Positions 7,131 to 12,479 of a stretch of DNA of 12,479 nucleotides are shown here, piece after piece. Within the stretch, counting starts at the first letter, position 1; every line of letters begins with the position of its first letter. The position numbers and the translations under genes were made by a program. Location of the stretch: assembly GCA_002495535.1 (NCBI GenBank), contig DAFX01000077.1, positions 1 through 12,479 on the forward strand, written 5' to 3'. This stretch comes from Euryarchaeota archaeon UBA433. Its GTDB lineage: Archaea; Thermoplasmatota; Poseidoniia; Poseidoniales; Poseidoniaceae. The notes below the pieces were generated by a model. That model was not told the origin of the DNA. It was given only the letters and a program-made list of their open reading frames with translations, and did no database searches.

Positions 7131-7709
7131 TTAAAGGGCGTATTGACGGTACCAATTTTGGCAATCTAGTTTGAAAGATTCCAAGTCTTGGTTGTTATCG
7201 ATTGTGTGGTTTGCTTCATCGATGATCTGATCCAAACCCCAACCTATTTCTCGTGCGTCTCGAACTTCAAACGACGCTCTATCGCCATCTTCTGAGCGCC
7301 CCCGATGTTGAATTCTTGCAAAACGCACATCGGCTGACGCCTGCACTGCTAGGGACTCAAAGCGTTCACCCCAGCGTGCTGAAAAAACAGTCCGTTCCGC
7401 TGTGCCGCGCATCCCTTCGATCAGCACCAACCGATGTTTCTGGAGCAACTCATCAACGGCATCGGCAAGGCGAACAGCAAGCACATCTTCACCATACTCG
7501 GCGCGAAGTTGAGCTGCAATTTCGCCAAAGATCCCCGGACTTTCTTCCAAACTTCTACGACGGACTTCAGCGCGAACCATATCGCCCATTGAGAGCACGG
7601 GAACGCCTTCATTGGCAATGACATCGGCAAATTCACCTTTGCCCGAGCCCGGCATTCCGCAGACGGCAATGACTTGACCCATGTGTGTTGGGCGCTGCCC
7701 GCCGCTCAT
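7131..7709 (-). CDS. UPF0200 family P-loop nucleotide kinase-like protein
   Basis: 192 residues, cytoplasmic. Walker A is GMPGSGKG (18-25), followed by VLSMGDMVRAEVRRR (about 38-52), AAQLRAEYGEDVLAVR (about 65-80), VLIEGMRG (95-102) and a C-terminal REIGWGLDQII..AN.TI.N segment (153-172). This order and the length match the archaeal UPF0200 family, related to dephospho-CoA and adenylate kinases; the true substrate of the family is unclear to me. The ATG at 7709 has GAGGT six bases upstream; an in-frame TTG at 7712 and an ATG at 7682 are less likely. It follows the ABC permease gene by 31 bases on the same strand, so it is probably co-transcribed, and ends before a poly-T terminator. Why a kinase-like protein sits with an exporter is not evident. 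Confidence 0.88.
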   Translation of the reverse strand: MSGGQRPTHMGQVIAVCGMPGSGKGEFADVIANEGVPVLSMGDMVRAEVRRRSLEESPGIFGEIAAQLRAEYGEDVLAVRLADAVDELLQKHRLVLIEGMRGTAERTVFSARWGERFESLAVQASADVRFARIQHRGRSEDGDRASFEVRDAREIGWGLDQIIDEANHTIDNNQDLESFKLDCQNWYRQYAL

Positions 7710-7740
7710 CAAGATACCTCATTGAACGTTGAGTTCACGC

Positions 7741-9441
7741 TTAATTTGAGAACTCTGCTTTGCCCCATCGTCGGTCCATCAACTTCCAAAGCAAAGCTGA
7801 GGCAAAGAGCAAACCGACAGAAATGGCTAGCATGCCCTTGTAGCCTTGTTCCACCATTGTTTGATCGTACATTGTTGAGGTTGCAGCCAACCCATCTTGG
7901 CTCGCACGCTCCCACCAGTTGCCGTAGAGCGAGACATCGCCCTGGGTGAATGAAAGCAAAAATAACCCGAGAAGAGGAAGAACGGTACCAAGCCAGAACC
8001 AAATCATGATCGAAGCGTCGAAAATCGCCTTATTGGGCCTCAAACCCATCAAAAACGCAGTGAGGGCAACAATGTAAATCGAATTTGCAAACATAACAAC
8101 GATGCTTGTTGGCAGGGAGGCCCATTCATTGAGTTGCCATGCCATGAGGACAATGAAGATGAGTGAGATCCATGAGGTCGCAAGGAAGTAAACGATGACC
8201 TTTGCACGGATGAGTTGAGGGACACGCAGCGGCAAACCGTTCATGAATTCCGGGGAATCGAGAATGGTGAGCCATGAGTAAAAATTGAACCCGAAGAAGC
8301 CCAAAAATGGCGCATATGAGAGCAAATTGATTGGAATCGGGGCCTCGGCAAAATCAACCAACCATGCCATGCCGAGCAACACAACGAGGGGCACAGCGTA
8401 GGAAACGGTCATCTTCTTGATGGAGCCCGAGCGAAACAAATCGACAAATTCCTTTGCCACAATCAATCGAATTTCACCATCGCCCAAGAAAGCGAGACGC
8501 TTGTGAATTGGAAGAAACATTTCCTTCCGCTGCACGACGGAGACATCAAAATCATCGATGATCAATGCGCTCGCAGCAAGCCCGATTATCAGGCACCCAC
8601 CAAGGGCGCTTGCGGCGATGAGGATGCTTTGGTTTGATTGCACATACAGCCCCCAAAGCACAGCATCCAAATTCAATTGTCCCAGACCTGCAGCCACTCC
8701 AAAAGCGACAATGACCAGCGGTCCAACGATGGTGTAAGGTCGCCCTCGCATCCATAACGAGGAACCTAAAAAGGCCACGGCGAGCCCTTGGCCCAAAGTG
8801 ATGATCATCGCCACCCACGTCCAAGGCAGGCTTGACCATTCGAGCGGGGTGTTGATGCCTTCCGCGCTTTCTAATGCGATTCCCAACGCCATGCCTGCAA
8901 TCACTGGCGTCAAAATCAACATGACATAGAAGCATAAATCCTTGACGAAGTAGGCGAAATGAGCCACAGAATTTGGAAGGGGTTGGAGTGCTGGAGCGGC
9001 GAGAAGGTAATTTTTTGTCCCTGCCCTGTGAACAATTGCATCATGGCCGATAAATGCGAACGTGCCCATGCCCAAACTGAACATCAAAAGAGGAAGGTGT
9101 AGAGCGAATCGTAATTCACCCCATGTGAATGTTTTTTGATCAATATCGCTCACCTGAGCGGATGAATCTCCAACCAAAAATTGTAAACCAACAGTGGTTA
9201 AAGCGGTGATTAAGGTGAGCAAAAGCGGAAACAACACAATTTGACGTTTCTTTGCAAACTCAATGCTCTTTCGTCCTTCTTCTTTGAACATCACACGAAA
9301 AGTTGCGGAAAACGACGCCCACCCTCGAAGCGGCTCATGCAAAAACTGACCCTGAGAAGAGGTGCCTAGAGATGTTCCATCGCCGCCGATGCCTTCGGCA
9401 ACATCGTCCCACTCGCGAGAAACAATGCTGGCGCCGGGCAC
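7741..9441 (-). CDS. ABC-2 type transporter permease, 12 membrane helices
   Basis: 566 residues. A cytoplasmic, Ser/Gly/Asp-rich N-terminus of about 40 residues leads into about 12 hydrophobic helices (near 67-90, 112-135, 168-190, 208-228, 236-255, 268-294, 343-363, 371-392, 413-435, 444-466, 475-498, 536-556). Each half begins with a charged amphipathic stretch before its first helix (FKEEGRKSIEFAKKRQ near 52-67; RLIVAKEFVDLFRSGSIKK near 325-343), as in ABC-2 exporters where two six-helix halves are fused. The start is a GTG with a strong SD; no ATG occurs before residue 51. It lies three bases after the stop of the ATPase gene, which should be its partner. Substrate unknown; drug, lipid, peptide or ion (NatB-like) export are all possible. 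Confidence 0.85.
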   Translation of the reverse strand: MPGASIVSREWDDVAEGIGGDGTSLGTSSQGQFLHEPLRGWASFSATFRVMFKEEGRKSIEFAKKRQIVLFPLLLTLITALTTVGLQFLVGDSSAQVSDIDQKTFTWGELRFALHLPLLMFSLGMGTFAFIGHDAIVHRAGTKNYLLAAPALQPLPNSVAHFAYFVKDLCFYVMLILTPVIAGMALGIALESAEGINTPLEWSSLPWTWVAMIITLGQGLAVAFLGSSLWMRGRPYTIVGPLVIVAFGVAAGLGQLNLDAVLWGLYVQSNQSILIAASALGGCLIIGLAASALIIDDFDVSVVQRKEMFLPIHKRLAFLGDGEIRLIVAKEFVDLFRSGSIKKMTVSYAVPLVVLLGMAWLVDFAEAPIPINLLSYAPFLGFFGFNFYSWLTILDSPEFMNGLPLRVPQLIRAKVIVYFLATSWISLIFIVLMAWQLNEWASLPTSIVVMFANSIYIVALTAFLMGLRPNKAIFDASIMIWFWLGTVLPLLGLFLLSFTQGDVSLYGNWWERASQDGLAATSTMYDQTMVEQGYKGMLAISVGLLFASALLWKLMDRRWGKAEFSN

Positions 9442-9444
9442 GGT

Positions 9445-10236
9445 TCATTCCTCCTCGCTGTCCTCGTTTTCTTGTGCTGAGTCCTCGGAGCGTTCAACGT
9501 CTTCGATGGAACGGCCAACAAGACGGATAAAGACGTCTTCGAGGGTTTCCTCTTCTGACGTTTTGAGCCCTTTGACCGTACCTGCAGCGAGCACTTTTCC
9601 ATCGTTGATGATGGCCATCCTGTTGCACATTCGCTCGGCCATCTCAAGGACGTGAGAACATAGGAAAATCGTGCCGCCTTCTTTGACATGATCGAGGAGC
9701 CATTGTCGGCATTTTCGCTGGTAAATCGGATCAAGGTTGGCGAATGGTTCGTCTAAAAACAGCAACTTTGGCTTGTGGATGAAAGCAGCAGCAAGCATGA
9801 CTTTTTGCCGTTGCCCCTTTGACAAATCTTTGCACATCGTGTCCCTTTTTTCGTCCAATCCAAACCAGTCGAGCCAATGTTCCACTTTGTTTTGAATGTC
9901 GTCGACTCGACGAAGGCGAGCAACAAATTCCAGGAATTCTGTGGGGGTCAAAAACGAAGGTGGCGATTCTGATTCTGGTACGATGCCAATGTTTGCCTTG
10001 ACCTTTTGAGGATCGGATACAGCGTTCACCCCGAGGACCTCAATTTGGCCTTTGCTCGGGCGGAGTTGTCCAGTCAAGAGTTTGATGAATGTGGATTTAC
10101 CAGCACCGTTCGGCCCAAAAACACCGAAAAATTCCCCCGCATGGACTTCAACATTAAGCGGATGAAGAGCAATGAAATCGCCGTATTTTTTGGCCATGTC
10201 CTTTGCCATCACAAGGGGGGCTTCTGATTCAACCAT
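9445..10236 (-). CDS. ABC transporter ATP-binding protein (ABC-2 exporter type)
   Basis: 263 residues; the cytoplasmic ATPase for the permease encoded three bases downstream. Walker A GPNGAGKST (40-48), a Q-loop position occupied by Glu in IGIVPESE (common in this ABC-2 branch), signature LSKGQRQ, Walker B LLFLDEP followed by the D-loop FANLD, and an H-loop His in CSHVLE. The C-terminal 25 residues are strongly acidic (ending EDSEEE) and look disordered. The ATG at 10236 has no SD but lies about 27 bases after a TATA-like box, fitting a leaderless mRNA; an ATG ten codons in (10209) is an alternative. The gene starts a three-gene unit: ATPase, permease, UPF0200 protein. It is divergent from the enoyl-CoA hydratase. 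Confidence 0.95.
   Translation of the reverse strand: MVESEAPLVMAKDMAKKYGDFIALHPLNVEVHAGEFFGVFGPNGAGKSTFIKLLTGQLRPSKGQIEVLGVNAVSDPQKVKANIGIVPESESPPSFLTPTEFLEFVARLRRVDDIQNKVEHWLDWFGLDEKRDTMCKDLSKGQRQKVMLAAAFIHKPKLLFLDEPFANLDPIYQRKCRQWLLDHVKEGGTIFLCSHVLEMAERMCNRMAIINDGKVLAAGTVKGLKTSEEETLEDVFIRLVGRSIEDVERSEDSAQENEDSEEE
9448..9454 (-). promoter_or_regulatory. Shine-Dalgarno site deciding the GTG start at 9441
   Basis: GGAGGAA on the minus strand is formed by the last Glu codons of the ATPase gene (GAGGAGGAA, then TGA) and sits six bases before the GTG at 9441. The end of one gene thus serves as the ribosome site of the next, implying coupled synthesis of ATPase and permease. Confidence 0.7.
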
Positions 10237-10259
10237 GCGTTGAGCACGCGGTCATGGTC

Positions 10260-10267
10260 TTTGTATT
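10260..10267 (-). promoter_or_regulatory. TATA-like box of the ABC exporter operon
   Basis: AATACAAA on the minus strand is centred about 27 bases before the ATG at 10236, the spacing expected from archaeal TATA box to transcription start. The mRNA would therefore start at or next to the ATG, which agrees with the lack of an SD. The rest of the 104-base divergent gap shows no clear box for the enoyl-CoA hydratase. Confidence 0.45.
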
Positions 10268-10340
10268 CTTGGTTTTGAGTTGATGGAATCGATCTTTGAG
10301 CGGTCGGTGAACTGATGAACCTCGGAGCCCTGCCCAAACC

Positions 10341-11183
10341 ATGAGCGCCCCAACAAGTGAAGTGATCCTAATCGAGGAACATCCAATCAATCCGGACCAA
10401 GACGTCGGTTCGATTGCACTTGTCACCATCGACCGGCCTGACAAACTTAACGCCCTCAATGCCGATGTCATGTCCGCGCTCAAAGCAATGGTTGCATGGG
10501 TCGAATCAACGCCCCATGTACGAGTTGTTATCATCACGGGCGCTCAACCAAACGATCCTCCTGAAGGAAAGCGTGCCAAGCCGAATGCCTTTGTTGCAGG
10601 TGCAGATATCACCGAATTTGTCGGTAAAAAAAGCGATGATATTCGTGTCATGTTCGCAGATAATGCAGTTGAGGCATTATGGAATATAAGCAAACCAACA
10701 ATTGCCATGGTGGATGGTTTTGCTCTCGGCGGTGGGTGTGAAGTGGCATGTTCCTGTGATGTTCGAATTGCCAGCGACCGTTCTCGCTTTGGAACTCCGG
10801 AGATCAACCTCGGGTTGATTCCTGGTTATGGTGCAACCCAACGACTGGCTAACCTTGTCGGGTATGGAAAAACAATGGAAATGATCTTCACTGGTGAAAT
10901 GGTCAGTGCAGAAGAAGCACATCGAATTGGTTTAGTCAACAAAGTCTGCGCTCCTGATGACTTGTTTGAAACTACGATGGCGATGGCACGGCTCATAGGC
11001 AGCAAGTCATCGAACACACTCGGTGTTGGAAAAGCGACGGTGCGCGCTGCGCTCGATTCAGGGTTGACAGAGGGCGTTGCGATTGAAGCGGAAGCGTTTG
11101 CTTCCTTGTTTGATTCAAAGGACAAAGAGATTGGAGTGACGGCATTCCTCAACCGTTCAACACCTGAGTGGAAACACCAATGA
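10341..11183 (+). CDS. Enoyl-CoA hydratase/isomerase (crotonase) family protein
   Basis: 280 residues; should add water to a trans-2-enoyl-CoA in beta-oxidation of fatty acids or in amino-acid breakdown; cytoplasmic. The oxyanion-hole segment FVAGADITEF (84-93) and the second oxyanion Gly region ALGGGCE (128-134) are clear. Both catalytic acids of the hydratases are present: Glu134 in GGGCEVACSCD and Glu154 in TPEINLGLIPGYG, matching Glu144/Glu164 of the rat enzyme. This argues for true hydratase activity over other crotonase reactions, though substrate length cannot be told. Length is slightly above the usual 260 because of an insertion around 68-82 rich in Pro and Lys. It stands alone, divergent from the ABC operon and convergent with the basic-protein gene; no SD is seen, so the mRNA may be leaderless. 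Confidence 0.93.
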   Translation: MSAPTSEVILIEEHPINPDQDVGSIALVTIDRPDKLNALNADVMSALKAMVAWVESTPHVRVVIITGAQPNDPPEGKRAKPNAFVAGADITEFVGKKSDDIRVMFADNAVEALWNISKPTIAMVDGFALGGGCEVACSCDVRIASDRSRFGTPEINLGLIPGYGATQRLANLVGYGKTMEMIFTGEMVSAEEAHRIGLVNKVCAPDDLFETTMAMARLIGSKSSNTLGVGKATVRAALDSGLTEGVAIEAEAFASLFDSKDKEIGVTAFLNRSTPEWKHQ

Positions 11184-11190
11184 ATGGTGT

Positions 11191-11234
11191 GAGGGGAAAC
11201 GAGGGCCGAAGCCCCCGAATCCCCGGCTCCCCTC
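11191..11234. terminator. Long hairpin between convergent genes, with UUCG loop on the minus strand
   Basis: An outer perfect 7-bp stem (11191-11197 with 11228-11234) encloses an inner stem GGGC/GCCC (11203-11206 with 11211-11214). On the minus-strand RNA the inner loop is UUCG closed by C-G, an exceptionally stable tetraloop. It lies between the stops of the enoyl-CoA hydratase and the basic-protein gene, so it could end or protect both transcripts. No long T run follows on either side. Confidence 0.55.
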
Positions 11235-11238
11235 GTCT

Positions 11239-11274
11239 AGAGGGTGTTTTACGTCAATTGACGTCAGAGGGTGT
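11239..11274. repeat. Palindrome flanked by 9-base direct repeats
   Basis: The 9-base AGAGGGTGT occurs at 11239-11247 and 11266-11274. Between the copies is a perfect 14-base palindrome, ACGTCAATTGACGT (11251-11264), which touches the stop codon of the basic-protein gene. The symmetry suggests a dimeric DNA-binding site or a remnant of a recombination or insertion event; the sequence alone does not tell which. Confidence 0.55.
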
Positions 11275-11782
11275 CGTACTTCCGCCAGTGGCGGCTGTAG
11301 CCCTTTTCCTGAGCGAAGGGCCAAAAGTGCCTCATGTGCTTTCGCACATCAGCTCGGTTCTCAAAACTCTTGGGTATGACATTGATCACTGTTCTACCAG
11401 TGACATCGTCAATCACAACGTCGCAACGAACTGCCTTGAGCTGGGTTAGCAACCAGGTGTTCTTGGCTGCCTTTGCGTCATCGTCTGCGCAACACGGCTC
11501 GCAAGGTGCTTGCCTTTCAGCAAGATAGCCCGCACGCACCTCGTTGGCGTAGGCTGCCCGCCTTTGCTTGAGCTCTTCCCTTCGTTGCCTTCTCTTATCC
11601 TCTTTGGCTTGTTCAACCTCCGAGAGGAAGGTCTTGGTCTGAGGTACCGTCCTTTTGGTGTTCTTCTTTTTATTCCCATCGCCGGGTTCGTGGGCCCGGG
11701 TATTCACAACACGCTTACCGGTGTGTCGGTTTCGGTTGTTATGTCGGGGCTTGTGGTGTTTCATAGGTCTCTTTCTGTTCAT
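11264..11782 (-). CDS. Highly basic protein of unknown function
   Basis: 172 residues; not recognised. The N-terminal 48 residues are almost all Arg, Lys, His and Asn (starting MNRKRPMKHHKPRHNNRNR), look disordered and suggest nucleic-acid binding. Residues about 50-90 form a charged, probably coiled-coil helix (EQAKEDKRRQRREELKQRR). A short Cys cluster, CEPCC (94-98), could bind a metal. The C-terminal half (about 105-172) looks like a small folded domain with alternating beta (CDVVIDDVTGRTVINVI) and helical segments. The ATG has a very good SD (GGAGGA), the main reason for believing the gene. A plus-strand frame overlaps most of it but has no ribosome site and looks like a shadow. It is preceded by a hairpin-rich leader and followed by a UUCG hairpin. 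An RNA-binding or virus-derived protein is a guess. Confidence 0.65.
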   Translation of the reverse strand: MNRKRPMKHHKPRHNNRNRHTGKRVVNTRAHEPGDGNKKKNTKRTVPQTKTFLSEVEQAKEDKRRQRREELKQRRAAYANEVRAGYLAERQAPCEPCCADDDAKAAKNTWLLTQLKAVRCDVVIDDVTGRTVINVIPKSFENRADVRKHMRHFWPFAQEKGYSRHWRKYDTL

Positions 11783-11887
11783 TTATCCTCCAATCTGCAT
11801 GTTCCGCAAAATGCCGGGATGGCATTTTACGCCCTGTACCAAATGCTTCGGGCTTGCTTTTTCGAGCAAGTGCCCTACACTCGGCAT
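11783..11887 (-). CDS. Possible 34-residue small ORF upstream of the basic protein
   Basis: ATG at 11887, ending TAA at 11783-11785, directly before the ATG of the basic-protein gene. Its last two sense codons (GGA GGA) form that gene's Shine-Dalgarno site. The peptide starts MPSVGHLLEKASPKHLV and has no membrane segment. There is no SD before its own ATG, and two strong hairpins lie inside it, so it may be only an open stretch of an RNA leader. If translated, it could couple or regulate translation of the basic protein. Confidence 0.25.
   Translation of the reverse strand: MPSVGHLLEKASPKHLVQGVKCHPGILRNMQIGG
11786..11791 (-). promoter_or_regulatory. Shine-Dalgarno site of the basic-protein gene
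   Basis: GGAGGA on the minus strand with a three- to four-base gap to the ATG at 11782. It is the strongest evidence that the minus frame, not the overlapping plus frame, is the coding one here. Confidence 0.7.
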
Positions 11888-11952
11888 GTTTTGGGCGCAG
11901 ATCGGGGGGTCAATTTTCCACGTGAGTTCACCTATGTGTGCTCCTTGAGCAC
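11805..11952 (-). ncRNA. Candidate structured RNA leader of the basic-protein gene (three hairpins)
   Basis: Read as minus-strand RNA. (a) GTGCTC-AAG-GAGCAC, a perfect 6-bp hairpin (11938-11952), near the predicted transcript start. (b) A hairpin at 11850-11875, CTTGCT/AGCAAG with an outer GGG/CCC stem across a small bulge. (c) An 11-bp stem (11821-11831 with 11805-11815, 5-base loop) just upstream of the SD. Stem (c) contains a position that is a G-U pair in minus-strand RNA but a C-A mismatch in plus-strand RNA, favouring a minus-strand transcript. No known riboswitch or tRNA consensus is recognised. A cis-regulatory leader or a separate small RNA are both possible. Confidence 0.4.
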
Positions 11953-11972
11953 TATGATTACTATTCTACAGT

Positions 11973-11980
11973 ACTTAAAA
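11973..11980 (-). promoter_or_regulatory. TATA-like box upstream of the structured leader
   Basis: TTTTAAGT on the minus strand. An archaeal start 25-27 bases downstream would fall at about 11950, at the 5' edge of the first leader hairpin, giving a leader of about 168 bases before the basic-protein ATG. Confidence 0.35.
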
Positions 11981-11990
11981 GAGTCAAGGG

Positions 11991-12010
11991 GGCTCCCCGT
12001 TTCCAGAGCC
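11991..12010 (-). terminator. Weak hairpin and T-rich tract after the membrane protease gene
   Basis: Downstream of the protease stop (12030) the minus strand has an interrupted palindrome AAAGAC-C-GTCTTT (about 12011-12023) and a 5-bp stem GGCTC/GAGCC with a 10-base loop (11991-12010), then CTCTTTT at about 11977-11983. This could end the protease transcript, but the T tract overlaps the TATA-like box of the next unit. Confidence 0.35.
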
Positions 12011-12029
12011 AAAGACCGTCTTTTATTGT

Positions 12030-12479
12030 TCAAAATCCAATGACGAGATGCCATCCAATACCGAACACTGCGACATCAGCGCATGCATGTGCAATCCACG
12101 CGACCCATACGCTGCGGTAGGTGATGTAAATCCAAGAGAAGATGGCTCCACCAATGAACACCCCTACCGAAGCAATGAGCGCCCCTAACGGGCTAATGAA
12201 CATCATCAATGCAATCGAATGATGAAGTGTGAATACTCCGGATGAAAGCAGGATAGAGCGCCACTTGCCGCCGATAAGTTCTTCGAATTTTGAGGTCACG
12301 AACCAGCGGAAAACGTACTCTTCAAACACCGAATTAATGAACACCCAGAAGAAAATCGCTCCGGCTAAATTCGTAGCGTTTGTCAATCCAACAGGTTCCA
12401 GCAATTCAAGCAAGGTCGCTTTGTCAATCATGAGGTCGCCTAACAACAGGTAGGTTCCAACGATGACAACGATCATCCC
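12030..12479 (-). CDS. CPBP family intramembrane metalloprotease (5' end outside window)
   Basis: 149 codons reach the right edge; an ATG at 12476 may be internal, since CPBP proteins are commonly over 200 residues. From that Met, the family's motifs follow in order: EEYVFRW (Glu52, Glu53, Arg57; the EExxxR motif), FTLHH (Phe82...His86; the FxxxH motif) and HACAD (His130...Asp134, where the family often has Asn). At least four hydrophobic helices are visible (about 38-60, 76-95, 98-118, 124-146). The family includes CAAX prenyl proteases and bacteriocin-immunity (Abi) proteins; members act within the membrane, by hydrolysis or as scaffolds. The catalytic residues are all present, so it is probably active. 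Substrate unknown; no bacteriocin gene is seen nearby. Confidence 0.85.
   Translation of the reverse strand, partial: GMIVVIVGTYLLLGDLMIDKATLLELLEPVGLTNATNLAGAIFFWVFINSVFEEYVFRWFVTSKFEELIGGKWRSILLSSGVFTLHHSIALMMFISPLGALIASVGVFIGGAIFSWIYITYRSVWVAWIAHACADVAVFGIGWHLVIGF

Noticed and set aside
11168..11449. Plus-strand open frame of 93 codons starting inside the enoyl-CoA hydratase end
   Set aside because: It runs through the terminator hairpin and antisense to the basic protein; no SD and no recognisable domain.
11805..11952. tRNA or snoRNA in the hairpin region
   Set aside because: TTCGAGC looked like part of a T-arm, but no acceptor stem, anticodon arm or C/D box motifs could be fitted on either strand.
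11510..12043. Plus-strand open frame of 177 codons, hydrophobic in part
   Set aside because: It overlaps the basic-protein gene antisense, has no ribosome site or promoter, and its hydrophobic look arises from reading Lys/Arg/Glu-rich codons backwards. The minus frame has a strong SD.
1..12479. CRISPR array, insertion sequence, integrase or toxin-antitoxin module
   Set aside because: No evenly spaced direct repeats, transposase motifs or paired small toxin/antitoxin genes were seen. The zeta-toxin-like look of the 1182 gene is better explained by the 2-phosphoglycerate kinase motifs.

Overview
The window looks like a piece of an archaeal chromosome, most likely a marine Thermoplasmatota-type euryarchaeon (Poseidoniia, Marine Group II/III). 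The basis is an archaellum/pilus-type FlaI-like ATPase with two T2SF platform proteins, a UPF0200 P-loop kinase, a 2-phosphoglycerate-kinase-like protein, archaeal TATA-like promoters placed for leaderless transcripts, poly-T termination, and moderate G+C. The lineage is inferred from gene families and was not tested by phylogeny. No rRNA, tRNA, CRISPR array, insertion sequence or integrase was found.

Layout, left to right. (1) 1-1136 (-): the first 378 codons of an aldehyde dehydrogenase, cut by the left edge. (2) 1182-1919 (+): a 2-phosphoglycerate-kinase-family P-loop protein, divergent from (1). (3) 6989 down to 1920 (-): a five-gene type IV pilus-like operon with very tight spacing, in the order secretion ATPase, platform protein 1, platform protein 2 with a large extracytoplasmic insertion, then two small single-pass pilin-like proteins. 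It meets gene (2) end to end with no spacer. (4) 10236 down to 7131 (-): an ABC-2 type exporter (ATPase plus 12-helix permease) followed by a UPF0200 nucleotide-kinase-like protein. (5) 10341-11183 (+): an enoyl-CoA hydratase. (6) 11184-12029: a structured region holding a bidirectional terminator-like hairpin, a palindrome between direct repeats, a very basic protein of unknown function (11264-11782, -), a possible 34-residue ORF directly upstream of it, and a hairpin-rich leader behind a TATA-like box. (7) 12030-12479 (-): the C-terminal part of a CPBP (CAAX/Abi-type) membrane protease, cut by the right edge.

How the parts work together. The operon in (3) should encode the cytoplasmic motor and inner-membrane platform of a pilus or adhesion filament, with its own minor-pilin-like subunits. 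The major pilin, the prepilin peptidase and any regulators are not in view. The split platform resembles the Epd/Tad branch of archaeal type IV filaments rather than the single long FlaJ of archaella. The ABC exporter and UPF0200 gene form a separate transcription unit with no stated substrate. The aldehyde dehydrogenase and enoyl-CoA hydratase suggest aldehyde and fatty-acid or amino-acid oxidation, but they are not adjacent to each other.

The most unusual features are the extracytoplasmic domain built into a T2SF platform protein and the structured-RNA-like region around the orphan basic protein.
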